Shown here piece after piece: positions 45,615 through 56,326 of a DNA stretch of 64,000 bases. The stretch's first letter is position 1. The number at the start of each line of letters is the position of its first letter. The DNA comes from Ovis canadensis (taxonomy: Eukaryota; Chordata; Mammalia; Artiodactyla; Bovidae): positions 111,076,501 to 111,140,500 of the forward strand of contig NC_091245.1 of assembly GCF_042477335.2 (NCBI RefSeq), in the 5' to 3' direction. Below the pieces are notes generated by a model. That model saw only the letters and a list, made by a program, of their open reading frames with translations. It had not been told where the DNA came from and searched no databases. A program made the translations under genes and the position numbers.

Positions 45615-46736
45615 GTGAAACAAGAAGGCAAAGATTAAAATGAAGGAAGTGATGGATGGATTTTCCAAGACTGATAGATGAGTGTACCATGCTTGATAGA
45701 AATTAGATAAGATAAAGAATATTCAGGTGCTGTACTATAATGTTAGACATTGCTTTTGTTACCCTTGGCATAAGGATTTTAAACCAGCGGTGTGGGTGGG
45801 AAGAAAATACGGTATCATAACAGAGGAATCTATATAATCTAAACCTGGCCTCAGCATGAAAATCAGGGACATGAAATGACAAGTTCTCCATTATTTACAT
45901 GTAACACTTCCTATGCCAAATTTTACACTATAATTTCTTACAAAATCACTCCATTAATGACCTACCCTGTGCCTGTTACTACATATATAAACCCTAGAAA
46001 GCTATGTCAGACACAGGCTCTGACTGCAAACTTACAAACTGGTTGAGAAGTGTAAATTTTGAGCAGCTGAAGCAACAACCATAAAAATGGCTTCCCGTAT
46101 ATCTGAAAATTGCAACAGAAGAGCCCTCATCTTCATATCCATTCCCCTGTCTCCAAAGAGCCTGGGTCCTATAACAAACCTTATCAATGCTCTGCCCAGG
46201 TCTCCTCTACTGGGCTGACCCACCCATATCCAGCCTTGTGAATGCTGGAGTGCTGACACCTCATAGCTGCCCTCCTCTCTGAAGATTTGCCATTGGCTGA
46301 AAGGGAATTTTCTTAGATGTGACATATACCCCACCCCCACCCTTTACAAGGGATGGTCTACAGCCAAGGCCTAGCTAAAACAGAAGGTACAAAGGCCACT
46401 GACATAGTCTCAAGATGGGACCAACTTTAGAGTGTAACTGTAGAGCCCTCCACTGAATCAGGCTGAAATTAGACTCAAGTGAGCCTGAAGCCTTGCTCAG
46501 CTCTCCCCTCATTCCACCCTGCAGCCCTCACCCCCTTTCCTTGGAGAATACTCCGTAACCAATTCCCTGTACCTGGGCCCTTGTTTCAGCCTCTGCTTCA
46601 AAGAACCCCAACCCGAACCAGGTGACACCTATATCCAACACTCGAGTGTCACTTTTTGAGTGTCTTCTCCGCATCTATTGCAATTAAAACAGCGCCCAGT
46701 AACTACTCAATAACTATTAAAAGAATGAAGAAAGGG
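45615..46736. other. Unique sequence downstream of the OR gene
   Basis: About 1.1 kb without a recognisable gene or repeat. The 46032-46340 minus-strand open frame shows no motif. Confidence 0.45.
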
Positions 46737-46905
46737 GGACTTCCCTGGTGGTCCAGTGATTGAGACTCCGTCCTTCCAAGGCAAGAGCACAGGTTCAATC
46801 CCTGGTTGGGGAACTAAGACCCCACATGCCACACAGCATGGCCAAAAAAAAAAAAAAAAGAACAAGAAAGAAGAAAGAAAGGAAGGAAGGAAGGAAGAAT
46901 CTGTG
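46737..46905 (+). mobile_element. CHR-type SINE with purine microsatellite tail
   Basis: The order is GGGACTTCCCTGGTGGTCCA, GGTTCAATCCCTGGTTGGGG, AACTAAGACCCCACATGCC, CAGCATGGCC, then an A run followed by AAAG and GGAA repeats to about 46896. Confidence 0.88.
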
Positions 46906-47029
46906 GACAGCTAAAATACAATTAGCATCAGCAGACAGTCCTCCTTCCTCTTTTCTTTTTTTATTTCATTACTCCCAGGTTGTTCCACCCCCACACCCCC
47001 CAATCACATACACCTTGGTGATATCCCCT

Positions 47030-47230
47030 TTTGGTGCATGTATTGAATATCTCCTAAAAAACAGGCATAAGTTTACTCACTTGACTCATTTAATCCTCGC
47101 TGTAAATTTATAAGGTGTTTTATTAAACTTACTTTACAGACAAGAAAACTGAGACCTGAAAAGATTAAGTAAATTCCTTAAGGTCATACTGCTAGTATGT
47201 GGCAGAATCAAGATTTAAAATCAAGCAATT
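47030..47230 (-). mobile_element. MIR SINE
   Basis: Reverse orientation: CATTTAATCCTCGCTGTAAA, CTTTACAGACAAGAAAACTG, AAGGTCATACTGCTAGTATG, GTGGCAGAATCAAGAT. Confidence 0.83.
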
Positions 47231-47560
47231 CACCCCAAAATGTATAGCTGCATTATGATCTCATGATGATTATCTGAACTGGCTTTCTCCTTTATAGTTG
47301 TTAAAGACTAGTAGAAGAAGGAGCTCCATACATTGTGGATTTATACACATCTCAAATCTTATTTGAATGTCCTTGGATCTTGGAAAATCAGTCTGGAAGC
47401 TCAGAGATCATGTATTGTAGCATACTTTCTCCTCAGATATCTTGGTTATCCTTTCTCCTCTTAGCACAGCTCCAAAAATGAAAGGACAAAGGAAATCTCA
47501 GGTAGGTCAAAGTCCACAGGAGAAACACAGGTATCTGGACCATTAGATCATCAACCTCTG
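47231..47560. other. No gene or repeat recognised
   Basis: 330 bp, unique. Confidence 0.45.
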
Positions 47561-47745
47561 TTCAGTTCAGTTCAGTCGCTCAGTCGTGTCCGACTCTTTG
47601 CAACCCCATGAATAGCAGCACGCCAGGCCTCCCTGTCCATCACCATCTCCCGGAGTTCACTCAGACTCACGTCCATCGAGTCAGTGATGCCATCCAGCCA
47701 TCTCATCCTCAGTCGTCCCCTTCTCCTCCTGCACCCAACCCCTGT
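47561..47745 (-). mobile_element. BovB 3'-end fragment
   Basis: A 180-bp reverse copy of the BovB terminus (GTTCAGTTCAGTTCAGTCGC, then the [18 protein letters not shown] block in reverse). It is close to consensus and so probably young. Confidence 0.93.
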
Positions 47746-47869
47746 ACCCATCATCATACCCACATTTATTTTTGTTCCTGTTCCCCCTTTCAGAATGCTG
47801 ACAGCCTGAAGTAGAAGATGCTGAGAAAGTGCGAGATTGTAGATGGAGTACAGCCTTTGGGGCCAGAGC

Positions 47870-48015
47870 AGTATGCCTCCCAATCCTGGGTCCAATATTA
47901 TAAGCATGTGTCTTAGGGATAGTCACTTCAACTCCCTGGCTTTTGTGTCCTATCCACACAGCGGGGCTGACAATATCAACCACCCAAGGTCATTGGCAGG
48001 AGTCAAAACGGTTAC
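47870..48015 (+). mobile_element. MIR SINE (partial)
   Basis: AGTCACTTCAACTCCCTGGC and the following C-rich segment, then GGGGCTGACAATATCAACCA, match the MIR tail order. Diverged. Confidence 0.6.
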
Positions 48016-48717
48016 AGACACATAATGTCTCCAGGTAGCTGGAAGCAGGACGGCTGTTAGCTCCACAACCCCGCACCCCAACACTGTTTTTTATCTCACT
48101 CTGAAGGGACAGTGTTAGCAGCAGTTTTACAGAGTCTCATTCATAGAGTGAGTTCCCTCCTCCCAGGAGGTCCTGAGTTTGTAAAGAGGCTTCACCTATA
48201 GTCTTTGATCCCATGTTACAGTAAAAGGCACTAACTATCCTCCAGGATCTTCCAAGAGTTACTTCCTGGATACACCTGCCATGTCTTAATAAACCACTCA
48301 GCTGCCTTTCTGTGTCCCTACCCAGATTTCCTTGACCTGTGCCCAACCCGCTGACTGGTCTAACCAAATACTCAGAGTATCAGCCATTCTCACTTCTCTC
48401 CTTGGTGCCTCAGAGACATTGCAAGAAGTCTGAGATTTCATGTATGCAATCAACCTTCATAGGCAGGATGTATAAATACTTACATAGACATGTGTGACTA
48501 TTTTTAAATATACCATAAATCATTTGAAAGCACAAATTACTAAATTCATAGTTCTCTTTTCAGGAACTTTTTTTCTATCAATTGTTATAAGTAGTACAGC
48601 TATTATTATCCAACCATCACCAAGCTGGAGATATGAACTGTTGGAGCTTTCATGTCAAAAAAAAAAAAAAAAAAAAAAAACTGGAGACAGGGATAGTCTG
48701 AAAGTAGATATAAGTTC
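48016..48717. other. No gene recognised; A run
   Basis: 700 bp. A 24-A run at about 48657-48680 could be the tail of an unrecognised old retro-insertion. Confidence 0.4.
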
Positions 48718-49745
48718 ATCACTATGGATTGAACTGTGTCCCCCTGCCACCAGCCCCATATTGTAGAAATTAAGCTCTTATGTGGTGGGATTTGGAGACA
48801 GAGCCTGCCAGAAGTAGGTTTAGATGAGGTCAGGAGGGAGGGTGGGGTCCTCCCGATGGGATTCAGCTCAGTTCAGTCACTTAGTCTTGTCTGACTCTTT
48901 GTAACCCAATGGGCTGCAACATGCCAGGCTTCTCTGTCCATCACCAACTCCTAGAGCTTTACCAAACTCATGTCCATCAAATAGGTCATGCCATCCAACT
49001 ATCTCATTCTCTGTTGTCCCCTTCTCCTCCTGCCTTCAATCTTTCCCAGCATCCGGGTCTTTTCCAATGAGTCAGTTCTTTGCATCAAGTGGTCAAAGTA
49101 TTAGAGCTTCAGCTTCAGCATCAGTCCTTCCAGTGAATATTCAGGACTGATTTTTCCCTTAGGATTGACTGGTTTGACCTCCTTTCTGTCCAACAAACTC
49201 TCAAGAGTCTTCTCTAGCACCATAGTTCAAAACCATCAATTCTTCAGTGCTCAGCTTTCTTTATGGTCCAACTCTCACATCCATACCTGACTATTGGAAA
49301 AACCATAGTTTTCACTATACAGACCTTTGTCATTAATGTCTCTGCTTTTTAATATGCTGTCTAGGTTTGTCATAGTTTTGTTTCCAAGGAGCAAGCGTCT
49401 TTTACTTTCATGGCTGCAGTCACCATCTGCAGTGATTTTGTGGCACAAGGAAATAAAGTCTGTCACTGTTTCCATTGTTTCCCCATCTACTTGCCATGAA
49501 GTGAAGTGATGGGATTAGGGTCCTTTAAGAAGAGATAAAGGGCTCTCTCTACCACTCTTTCTCCAAGATATGAGGACACAGAGAAAAGGCAGCCATCTGC
49601 AATCCAGAGAGAAAAGTCTTACCAAGGAATCAAATCTTCTAGCACTTTGATCTTGGATTCCCAGCCTCCAGAAATGAGAAGTAAATGCCTGTCATTTAAG
49701 CCACACGGTCTGTGATATCTGTTATAGCAGCCCAAGCTAAGACAG
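48718..49745 (+). mobile_element. MLT1-type (ERVL-MaLR) solo LTR split by BovB
   Basis: The left part (48718-48863) has GGATTGAACTGTGTCCCCC, TTATGTGGTGGGATTTGGAG and GATGAGGTCAGGAGG. The right part (49517-49745) has TTAAGAAGAGA, ATATGAGGACACAGAGAAAA, GCAGCCATCTGCAATCCAGA, CTTGATCTTGGATTCCCAGC-type phrases, CCTCCAGAAATGAGAAGTAA and TTATAGCAGCCCAAGCTAAG. This is the order of MLT1/MST LTRs. No internal region is present. Confidence 0.8.
48855..49516 (-). mobile_element. BovB 3' fragment inside the MLT1 LTR, TSD
   Basis: GATGGGATT at 48855-48863 and 49508-49516 flanks a 644-bp reverse BovB copy, from the terminal repeats to the TSWQVDGETMETV codons. Part of the right repeat overlaps normal BovB sequence (TGATGGGA), so microhomology at the 5' junction is likely. 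Confidence 0.88.
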
Positions 49746-49999
49746 TCAGGCACAATGCTGACCTCAGTTATCCTTGTTGTGAGTTCTATTCATGTCTCTG
49801 AAAGACTCCCATTGACAATCCTAAAACATCAATAAGAGGGGCTAGACCTGGGATCCTAAACTACTGTGAATGGCATGAATAAACTAGAACTACTTGAATA
49901 TGGTCCCCAAATAAAGCAGTTTATAGCAGATCTTCTTGGCTGTTTCCCCAGTTTTGTTTCTATAGTCACCATGCACTCATTTCCATTTAGCATCAAATA

Positions 50000-50083
50000 G
50001 GGAAGCCTGGCGTACTGCAGTCCATGGGGTCACAAAGAATCAGACACAACTGAGTGGATGAACTGAACTGAACTGAACTGAAC
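50000..50083 (+). mobile_element. BovB terminal 84-bp fragment
   Basis: GGGAAGCCTGGCGTACTGCA to four GAACT units. An extreme 5' truncation of BovB. Confidence 0.87.
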
Positions 50084-50109
50084 CAATAGACTTACTGTTG
50101 ATGGAGTAA

Positions 50110-50230
50110 TAGATTCCTCATAATTTCTCCTCTGTAAAATGAAATAGTACCAATGACTTTATAGGGTCATTTGGAGGATTAAGTGAGACAAAAAAAGTGT
50201 GAAAGTATTCAATAAATATTAGTTGACTCA
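50110..50230 (+). mobile_element. MIR SINE (3' half)
   Basis: TCCTCTGTAAAATGAAATAG, TAGGGTCATTTGGAGGATTA, then AATAAATATTAGTTGACT. Confidence 0.72.
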
Positions 50231-50940
50231 GAAGCTGAAAACCTCTTTTTCCCTGGCACCACATTTTTATACCATCTACTCAGTGCCCCATTTCCCAAAT
50301 CTTCCTGATTTGTCCCAAAGCAATGGCATCATAAAGCACTGAGCTATTTTGCCCAGTTCTATTCTTGCTCCTTAGATCCTATAGCCACCAATCATACCTA
50401 ATGATAGAACATTAATATAAAGATCATTTATTTGATTTATCAGTTATTACAAAAAGCTATGCATATTATGAATAATCAGGGAACTGATGAGAATGAACCT
50501 GATGGGAGTCGTTTATATAATGACTTGTTCTTTCTTCTCCCTTGATCCACACATTGATTCAGTCATAAGCCCTCTTGGTTTACCTCATATGTCTGCCCTA
50601 CCTCTCCTTCTCATGTGGGCCATTGTCAGCCCATATAGATCAATCCCAATTACCTCTGACCTGACCTGTTGTGTCAGCAACCATGCTGCTTCTTTTCACC
50701 AACCTCAAATCTATCTTTGTATTGCTGCCAGATCAATCTATCAGATTCCAGTGCTGAGTATCTTTTTTTTTTTTACCAGCATGGAAGCAAAATCACCAGA
50801 GAAACAAGAAGAGGGGGCAGGGTAGCTGATGAGGGCTGGTGGTCCTTTAGAGGCAAGTTGCTAAGGACAGTGAAGCCCATGAACAGGAGGGATAAGTGAA
50901 GTAATTTGAAAGGCCCTTAAAAGTGATGAAGTTTCTGTGT
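50231..50940. other. No gene recognised; poly-T run
   Basis: 710 bp. T run at 50762-50774. The 112-codon open frame at 50487-50825 has no motif. Confidence 0.45.
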
Positions 50941-51148
50941 GTGTTTGTTCAGCTGTACCTACTCTTTGCTACTCCATGGACTATAGTCCACCAGGCTTCT
51001 CCATCCATGAAATTTTCCAAGCAAGTCTATTGAAGTGGGTTGCCATTTCCTACTCTGGGGGATTTTTCCAACACAGGGATTGAACGCACAGCTCCTGTGT
51101 CTCCTGCTTGGCAGGTGGCTCTTTTACCACTGCACCACCTGGGAAGCC
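50941..51148 (-). mobile_element. Bov-tA SINE, diverged
   Basis: Reverse orientation: TTTGTTCAGCTGTACCTACT start, GAAGTGGGTTGCCATTTCCT body, CTGCACCACCTGGGAAGCC end. Confidence 0.9.
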
Positions 51149-51280
51149 ATTCTAAAATCTTTTGTGAATTGGTCTTACTTTACCTACAACATATTTTTTT
51201 GTAATCAGCCTGAGTCTATTCAAGAGCTATCTTCTTCTTGTCCCACTTAAACTTGGGGCATTATTGCAGTCTACTTGTCT

Positions 51281-53185
51281 ATCACCTGTAACTGTACAAT
51301 CATGAGGGATTTGATTTAGGTCATACCTGAATAGCCTAGTGGTTTTCCCTACTTTCTTCAATTTAAGCCTGAATTTTGCAATAAGAAGTTCATGATCTGA
51401 GCCACAGTCAGCTTCAGGTCTGGTTTTTGTTGACTGTATAGAGCTTCTCCATCTCTGGTTTCAAAGAATATAAGCAATCTGAATTTGATATTGACCATCT
51501 GATCATGTCCATGTGTAGAGTCATCCCTTGTGTTGTTGGAAAAGGGTTTTTGCTATAGCCAGTGTGCTCTCTTGGCAAAACTCAGTTAGCCTTTGCCCTG
51601 CTTCATTTTGTACTCAAACTAGCCGGCTGCTCCAGGCATCTCTTGACTTCCTAGTTTTGCATTCCATTGCCCTAATATGTAAAGGACATCTTTTCTTGGT
51701 GTTAGTTCTAGAAGGTTTTGCAGGTCTGTAGAACTTCTCAGCTTCAGCTTCTTTGGTGTTAGTGACTGGGACATAGATTACTGTGATGTTGAATGGTTTG
51801 CCTTCTTAACCAATCAAGATTATTCTGTCATTTTTGAGACTGTACCCAAGTACTGTATTTTGGACTCTTTTTGTTGACTATGAAGACTACTCCATTTCTT
51901 TTAAGGGATTCTTGACCACAGTGGTAGATGTAATGGTTATCTGAATTAAATTCACCTTTCCCTCTCCATTTTAGCTCACTGATTCCTAAACTGTTGATGT
52001 TCGCTCTTGCCATCTCCTACTTGACCACATCCAATTTACCTTGATTCATAGACCTAACATCCCAGATCCCTATGTAATATTGTTCTTTATAGCATTGAAC
52101 TTTACTTTTATCACCAGATATATCCACAACTGAGCATCATTTCTATTTTGACCTGGCCTCTTAATTCTTTCTGAAGCTATTTCTCCACTCTTTACCAAGC
52201 TGGGGGGCTCATCTTCTCATGTCATATCTTATTGCTTTTTCATACTGTTCATGGGGTTCTTGAAAGGAGTACATCAACACTGTCTACTGTCACTCTGATT
52301 ATTTAGCTTACATGCAGAGTACATCATGGGAAATACCAGGTTAGATGAAGCACAAGCTGGAATAAAGATTACCAGGAGAAATATCAACAGTCTCAGATAT
52401 GCAGATGATACCACTCTAATGGCAGAAAGTGAAGAGGAACTAAAGAGCCTCTTGATGAAGGTGAAAGAGAAGAGTGAAAAAGCTGGCTTAAAACTCAACA
52501 TTCAAAAAACAAAGATCATTGCATCTGGTCCCATCACTTCATGGAAAATAGATGGGGAAGCCATGGAAACAGTGGCAGATTTTATCTTCTTGGGCTCCAA
52601 AACCACTGTGAATGCTGACAGCAGCCATGAAATTAAAAGATACTTGCTCTTTGGAAGAAAAGCTATGACAGATCTAGACAATGTATTAAAAAGCAGAGGC
52701 ATCAATTTGCCAATAAAGGTTCATCTAGACAAAGCTACGGTTTTTCCAGTAGTCATGTATGGATGTGAGAGTTGGACCATAAAGAAGGCTGAGTAGTGAA
52801 GAATTGATGCTTTTGAACTGTGGTGCTGGAGAAGAGTCTTGAGAGTCCCTTGGACAGAAAGGAGATCAAACCAGTTAATCCTAAAGGAAATTATCCCTGA
52901 ATATTCATTGGAAGGACTGATGCTGAAGCTTCAATCCTTTGGCCACCTGTTGCAAATAGCCGACTCATTGGAAAAGACCCTGATGTTGGCAAAGATTGAG
53001 AGCAGAAGGAAAAATGGGCAACAGAGGTTGAGATGGTTGGACAGCATCATCAACTCAATGGACATGAGTTTGAGCAAACTCTGGGAGATAGTGAAGGGCA
53101 GGGAAGCCTGGCATGCTGCGGTCCATGGGATTGCAAAGAGTCAGCCATGACTTAGGTGACTGAACAACAACCATCACCTGTAACT
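51281..53185 (+). mobile_element. BovB LINE with 5' inversion, 13-bp TSD
   Basis: A perfect ATCACCTGTAACT repeat (51281-51293 and 53173-53185) flanks the insertion. From about 51300 to 52262 BovB runs on the minus strand and covers the 5' half, including endonuclease codons such as ANINSLGISELKW and CGQESLKRNGVVFIVNKK (51870-52010). At about 52264 it flips to the + strand at the KGVHQ region of RT and continues to the 3' end near 53170. The middle of the element is missing. This is the twin-priming structure, with the inverted 5' part upstream of the normal 3' part. Confidence 0.92.
52326..52796 (+). pseudogene. BovB reverse transcriptase fragment with YADD
   Basis: 156 open codons from LDEAQAGIK through LRYADDTTLMAESEEELKSL (YADD at residues 25-28) to VVMYGCESWTIKKAE. 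The rest continues in another frame at 52839-53150. Inactive. Confidence 0.87.
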
Positions 53186-55814
53186 AAACACTGAGCCCTT
53201 CAAAGCTTTATAAAGTATCTCATTCACTGCTGTTTGCCCAGCAATGAGCACAAGGCCTAGCATATGCTTAGTGCTCCAAGAATGAATGGGCATAGATAAG
53301 TACTTCGTGTTAAAGGAAGAAATGTTACAGAAGCAATCAACTAACTCATGGAAAGTCTTCAGTGAAAAGTAAATTCTGAGGCTGAGACTTGACAATCTAG
53401 TAGAAGTTTGCCAAATGGAGAAGATGAGGTAATCTGAATAATGAGAACAATGTTCAGAGGCTCATCTCTGTTTCCTAACTCCCAAGAGAGGATCCCTGGA
53501 TCTAAAGACAATGTCTTCCAATTCTGAAAGTCACAGGGGCAGAAAGACAGGCAGCGTGAACTGTTCTCTGCAGAACCATGGCCACATTTGACTACTTTCA
53601 TTTCAAAGAGAGAACCCTGGGTAGAAATCCTGCCTATTAAAAAAAGGGGGAGGGTTAAGATTTATGAGATCCAAAGTAATATGGCTCCAAGCTTGAGCTG
53701 CCTAGATCCGTAAACGATGGATTTCCAAGGCACATATGTAAAAAAGCACAATGTACTTATTCATTATTTTATTATTAACACCACACTAACCAAGTGAGCT
53801 AACTGGCCAGTAATAATGTGCTTATTTGAACAAGTTACAGTGAACTAAATAAACCAGCTTTCTCTAATTCTGTTGCTCCTTGAAGCAAAAACTCTCCCCA
53901 GACTCCCCAAATGCCAGCCCTAGTATTGGGTAAATGAGCCCTACACATAATAAGCCCCCCAGGAACCTACTGTCTGTATCCTCCCAGCCCCAGTGTGGCT
54001 CTGAGGATGTCTACAGGGAGTCACCTCCAGGAGCCCCACTGGATGTTCCTGGGGGAACTCCTTCTTTGGCTTTGAAGACTTCTGCACACAGGGGTTGTCA
54101 AGGATGCCTGCAGCTCTCAAGCCTGACCACGTTCCTGCCAGTTTGTATTTACCTGCTACCTGCTCAACCTGTCATGGTTCTTTTTGGTTACCTTGCCCTT
54201 CCCTGACCTGCACACTGGGGCCAAGGGGGTCAGACACTTACATCTTCACTCCTCAGCCTCCCTGAGCTGAGCTCTCTTGTTGTGCCTCAACTCTAGGCAG
54301 TTACAGGCAAGTGTTCTTTAGAAAAGGAACTGACTTGGGTGTTATTGCTCATGGATGGACTTTAATTTATGGCCCATAACAGTTCTTGTCATAGCTGGGG
54401 TTGGTCCTCATTAGGTTATTTTTGCTCTTCTTGCCCTTGATTTTCTTGGAAGACTTATAGGCTCCGTAGGGTGGTGGATACTCACCAGATTATAGCAGCC
54501 ATTCATCTACCTCAAGACAGTTAGACTTCAGGCAGAATCAGATGACACTCTAGCCCTGGGTTTCTCAGGAGAAGCCCTATTGGTATTTGGAACAGGATAG
54601 TTCTCCCTTGGGTGGGATCATCACATGTACTGCAGGACATTCAGCACCACTAATTGCTAGCAGCATCCGTGACCATCACTAGAACAATCGAAAGCTCTAA
54701 CACACATTTTTTATTTCATAGTAGAGGTGCCATACCACCGCATAACTGGACCAATGCCTAGTTTTATGCCTGGAGGCCTCTCAGAAGATAAATGTCTTTA
54801 GCCATGTATTTTAGAGTCAAACGAATTTTCCTATTGGGAAATATTTCCTCTTGCAACTTTACTCTCTTTTAGCATTCTTAATGTAAGTAATTAACAGCTG
54901 GTCTTCAATTTCTCTTAAATAATTTTTTATGAACTAGAAGGAGGTCTCTATGTCTACCAAGTTTCCTCACTGATATGATTTACTTTATGCAAAAAGTCTT
55001 TTTCTGAATATGCATAAGGAAACCAGAATATAATTTAAATAGCCTACAGGAGCTTACTGTCCAAAGGGACCTAAGTGTGAAATATTACATAAATTGGACT
55101 GAGCCTCATCTTTCAACAAAATGATGTATGTTTAGTGTAACTCTGTTCTTTATATTCAGAGCCTACTTTTACTTTAGATGAAGGACACCAGAATTTGCTG
55201 CATCTTCCCTAGTACGACTGTTCACCTCTGCAGAGTAGGTGTATTCCTACTCACAAAGTTGTATTAGCTGTAAATTTGCCTGCTAGTTTAGGGAAAATGA
55301 AGATGTACCATGGTTTACAATATACGTGAGTCAGTGCTGTGAAGTGTCAGCCAACTTCCATCATTCAGACAGCAGTGTGGATGGTGGCTGGTTAAGATTC
55401 ACCTTTTCATTCTTGAAAACAAGATGAACATTTCTGAATCTGCTTTGCTTTTATTTCCTAAAGGATGTGCAAGGGGATGATTCAAAGCCTTGAAATAAAA
55501 GAACTTTCCAGTCAATCCCTAAACAAGTTGTTTTCAAGCATCAAATTCATGCATAATCCTGAGTCAATGAGATATGCAGATGTAAAAGGTATAAAGCCAC
55601 AGAGTGCACAGAGGAGGGATGACAATAATCCAAACATGAAAATTTCAGAGGACAATATGCATTAATGGAGGAGAAGACATGCATTAGTTTTGAGAACAAT
55701 TTATTTAAGAGGAGGAAGATAGGAAGAGCATTCCAGATGACAAGGATGAAGAGTACGGTGAAGTGGGAATGTACATGGTTATACAGTGCAGGGAAAAAAA
55801 ACTTAGATGATTCT
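53186..55814. other. Unique intergenic sequence
   Basis: 2.6 kb without a convincing gene. 54555-54700 resembles, in order, the right half of an old MER/hAT-type DNA transposon (GGTTTCTCAGG start, TGCAGGACATTCAGCA, GCTAGCAGCATCCGTGACC). Its family is uncertain. A minus-strand 40-codon open stretch at 54370-54489 has a protein-like composition (separate finding). Confidence 0.45.
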
Positions 55815-56111
55815 AGCATGCATCGGAGAAGGCAATGGCAACCCACCCCAGTATTCTTGCCTGGAGAATCCCAGGGACGGAGGAGGCTGGTAGGCTGCAG
55901 TCCATGGGGTAGCTAAGAGTCGGGCATGACTGAGTGACTTCAGTTTCACTTTTCACTTTCATGCATTGGAGAAGGAAATGGCAACCCACTCCAGTATTCT
56001 TGCCTGGAGAATCCCAGGGACAGAGGAGCCTAGTGGGCTGCCATCTATGGAGTTGCACAGAGTCAGACACGACTGAAGTGATTTAGCAGCAGCAGCAGCA
56101 GCAGCATGCAT
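55815..56111 (+). mobile_element. Dimeric BovA SINE with (AGC)n tail, TSD
   Basis: A forward dimer ending in AGCAGCAGCAGCAGCAGC, flanked by AGCATGCAT at 55815-55823 and 56103-56111. It lies 215 bp upstream of the OR10J1-like ATG, inside the presumed intron. Confidence 0.93.
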
Positions 56112-56289
56112 AGGAAATTGTATTATAATAGATGGGCACAGAACAAAAATATTTTAAATGAAGATCAGTAAACCTAAAGATTAACTGTATTCCACTGCCA
56201 CTGGAAAATGTATCCCTAGGTTTATAAAGGAGAACAAAGTTCAATCAGTTTCAGAAATGGATTAAACTGCTTTTCTGAGATTATGTAAC

Positions 56290-56316
56290 TTTTATTCTTC
56301 TACGCTTCCAATCTAG
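56290..56316 (+). promoter_or_regulatory. Splice acceptor before OR10J1-like CDS
   Basis: TTTTATTCTTCTACGCTTCC then AATCTAG, with AG at 56315-56316, 10 nt before the ATG. The layout matches the other OR gene. Confidence 0.65.
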
Positions 56317-56326
56317 TGGCCACTCA

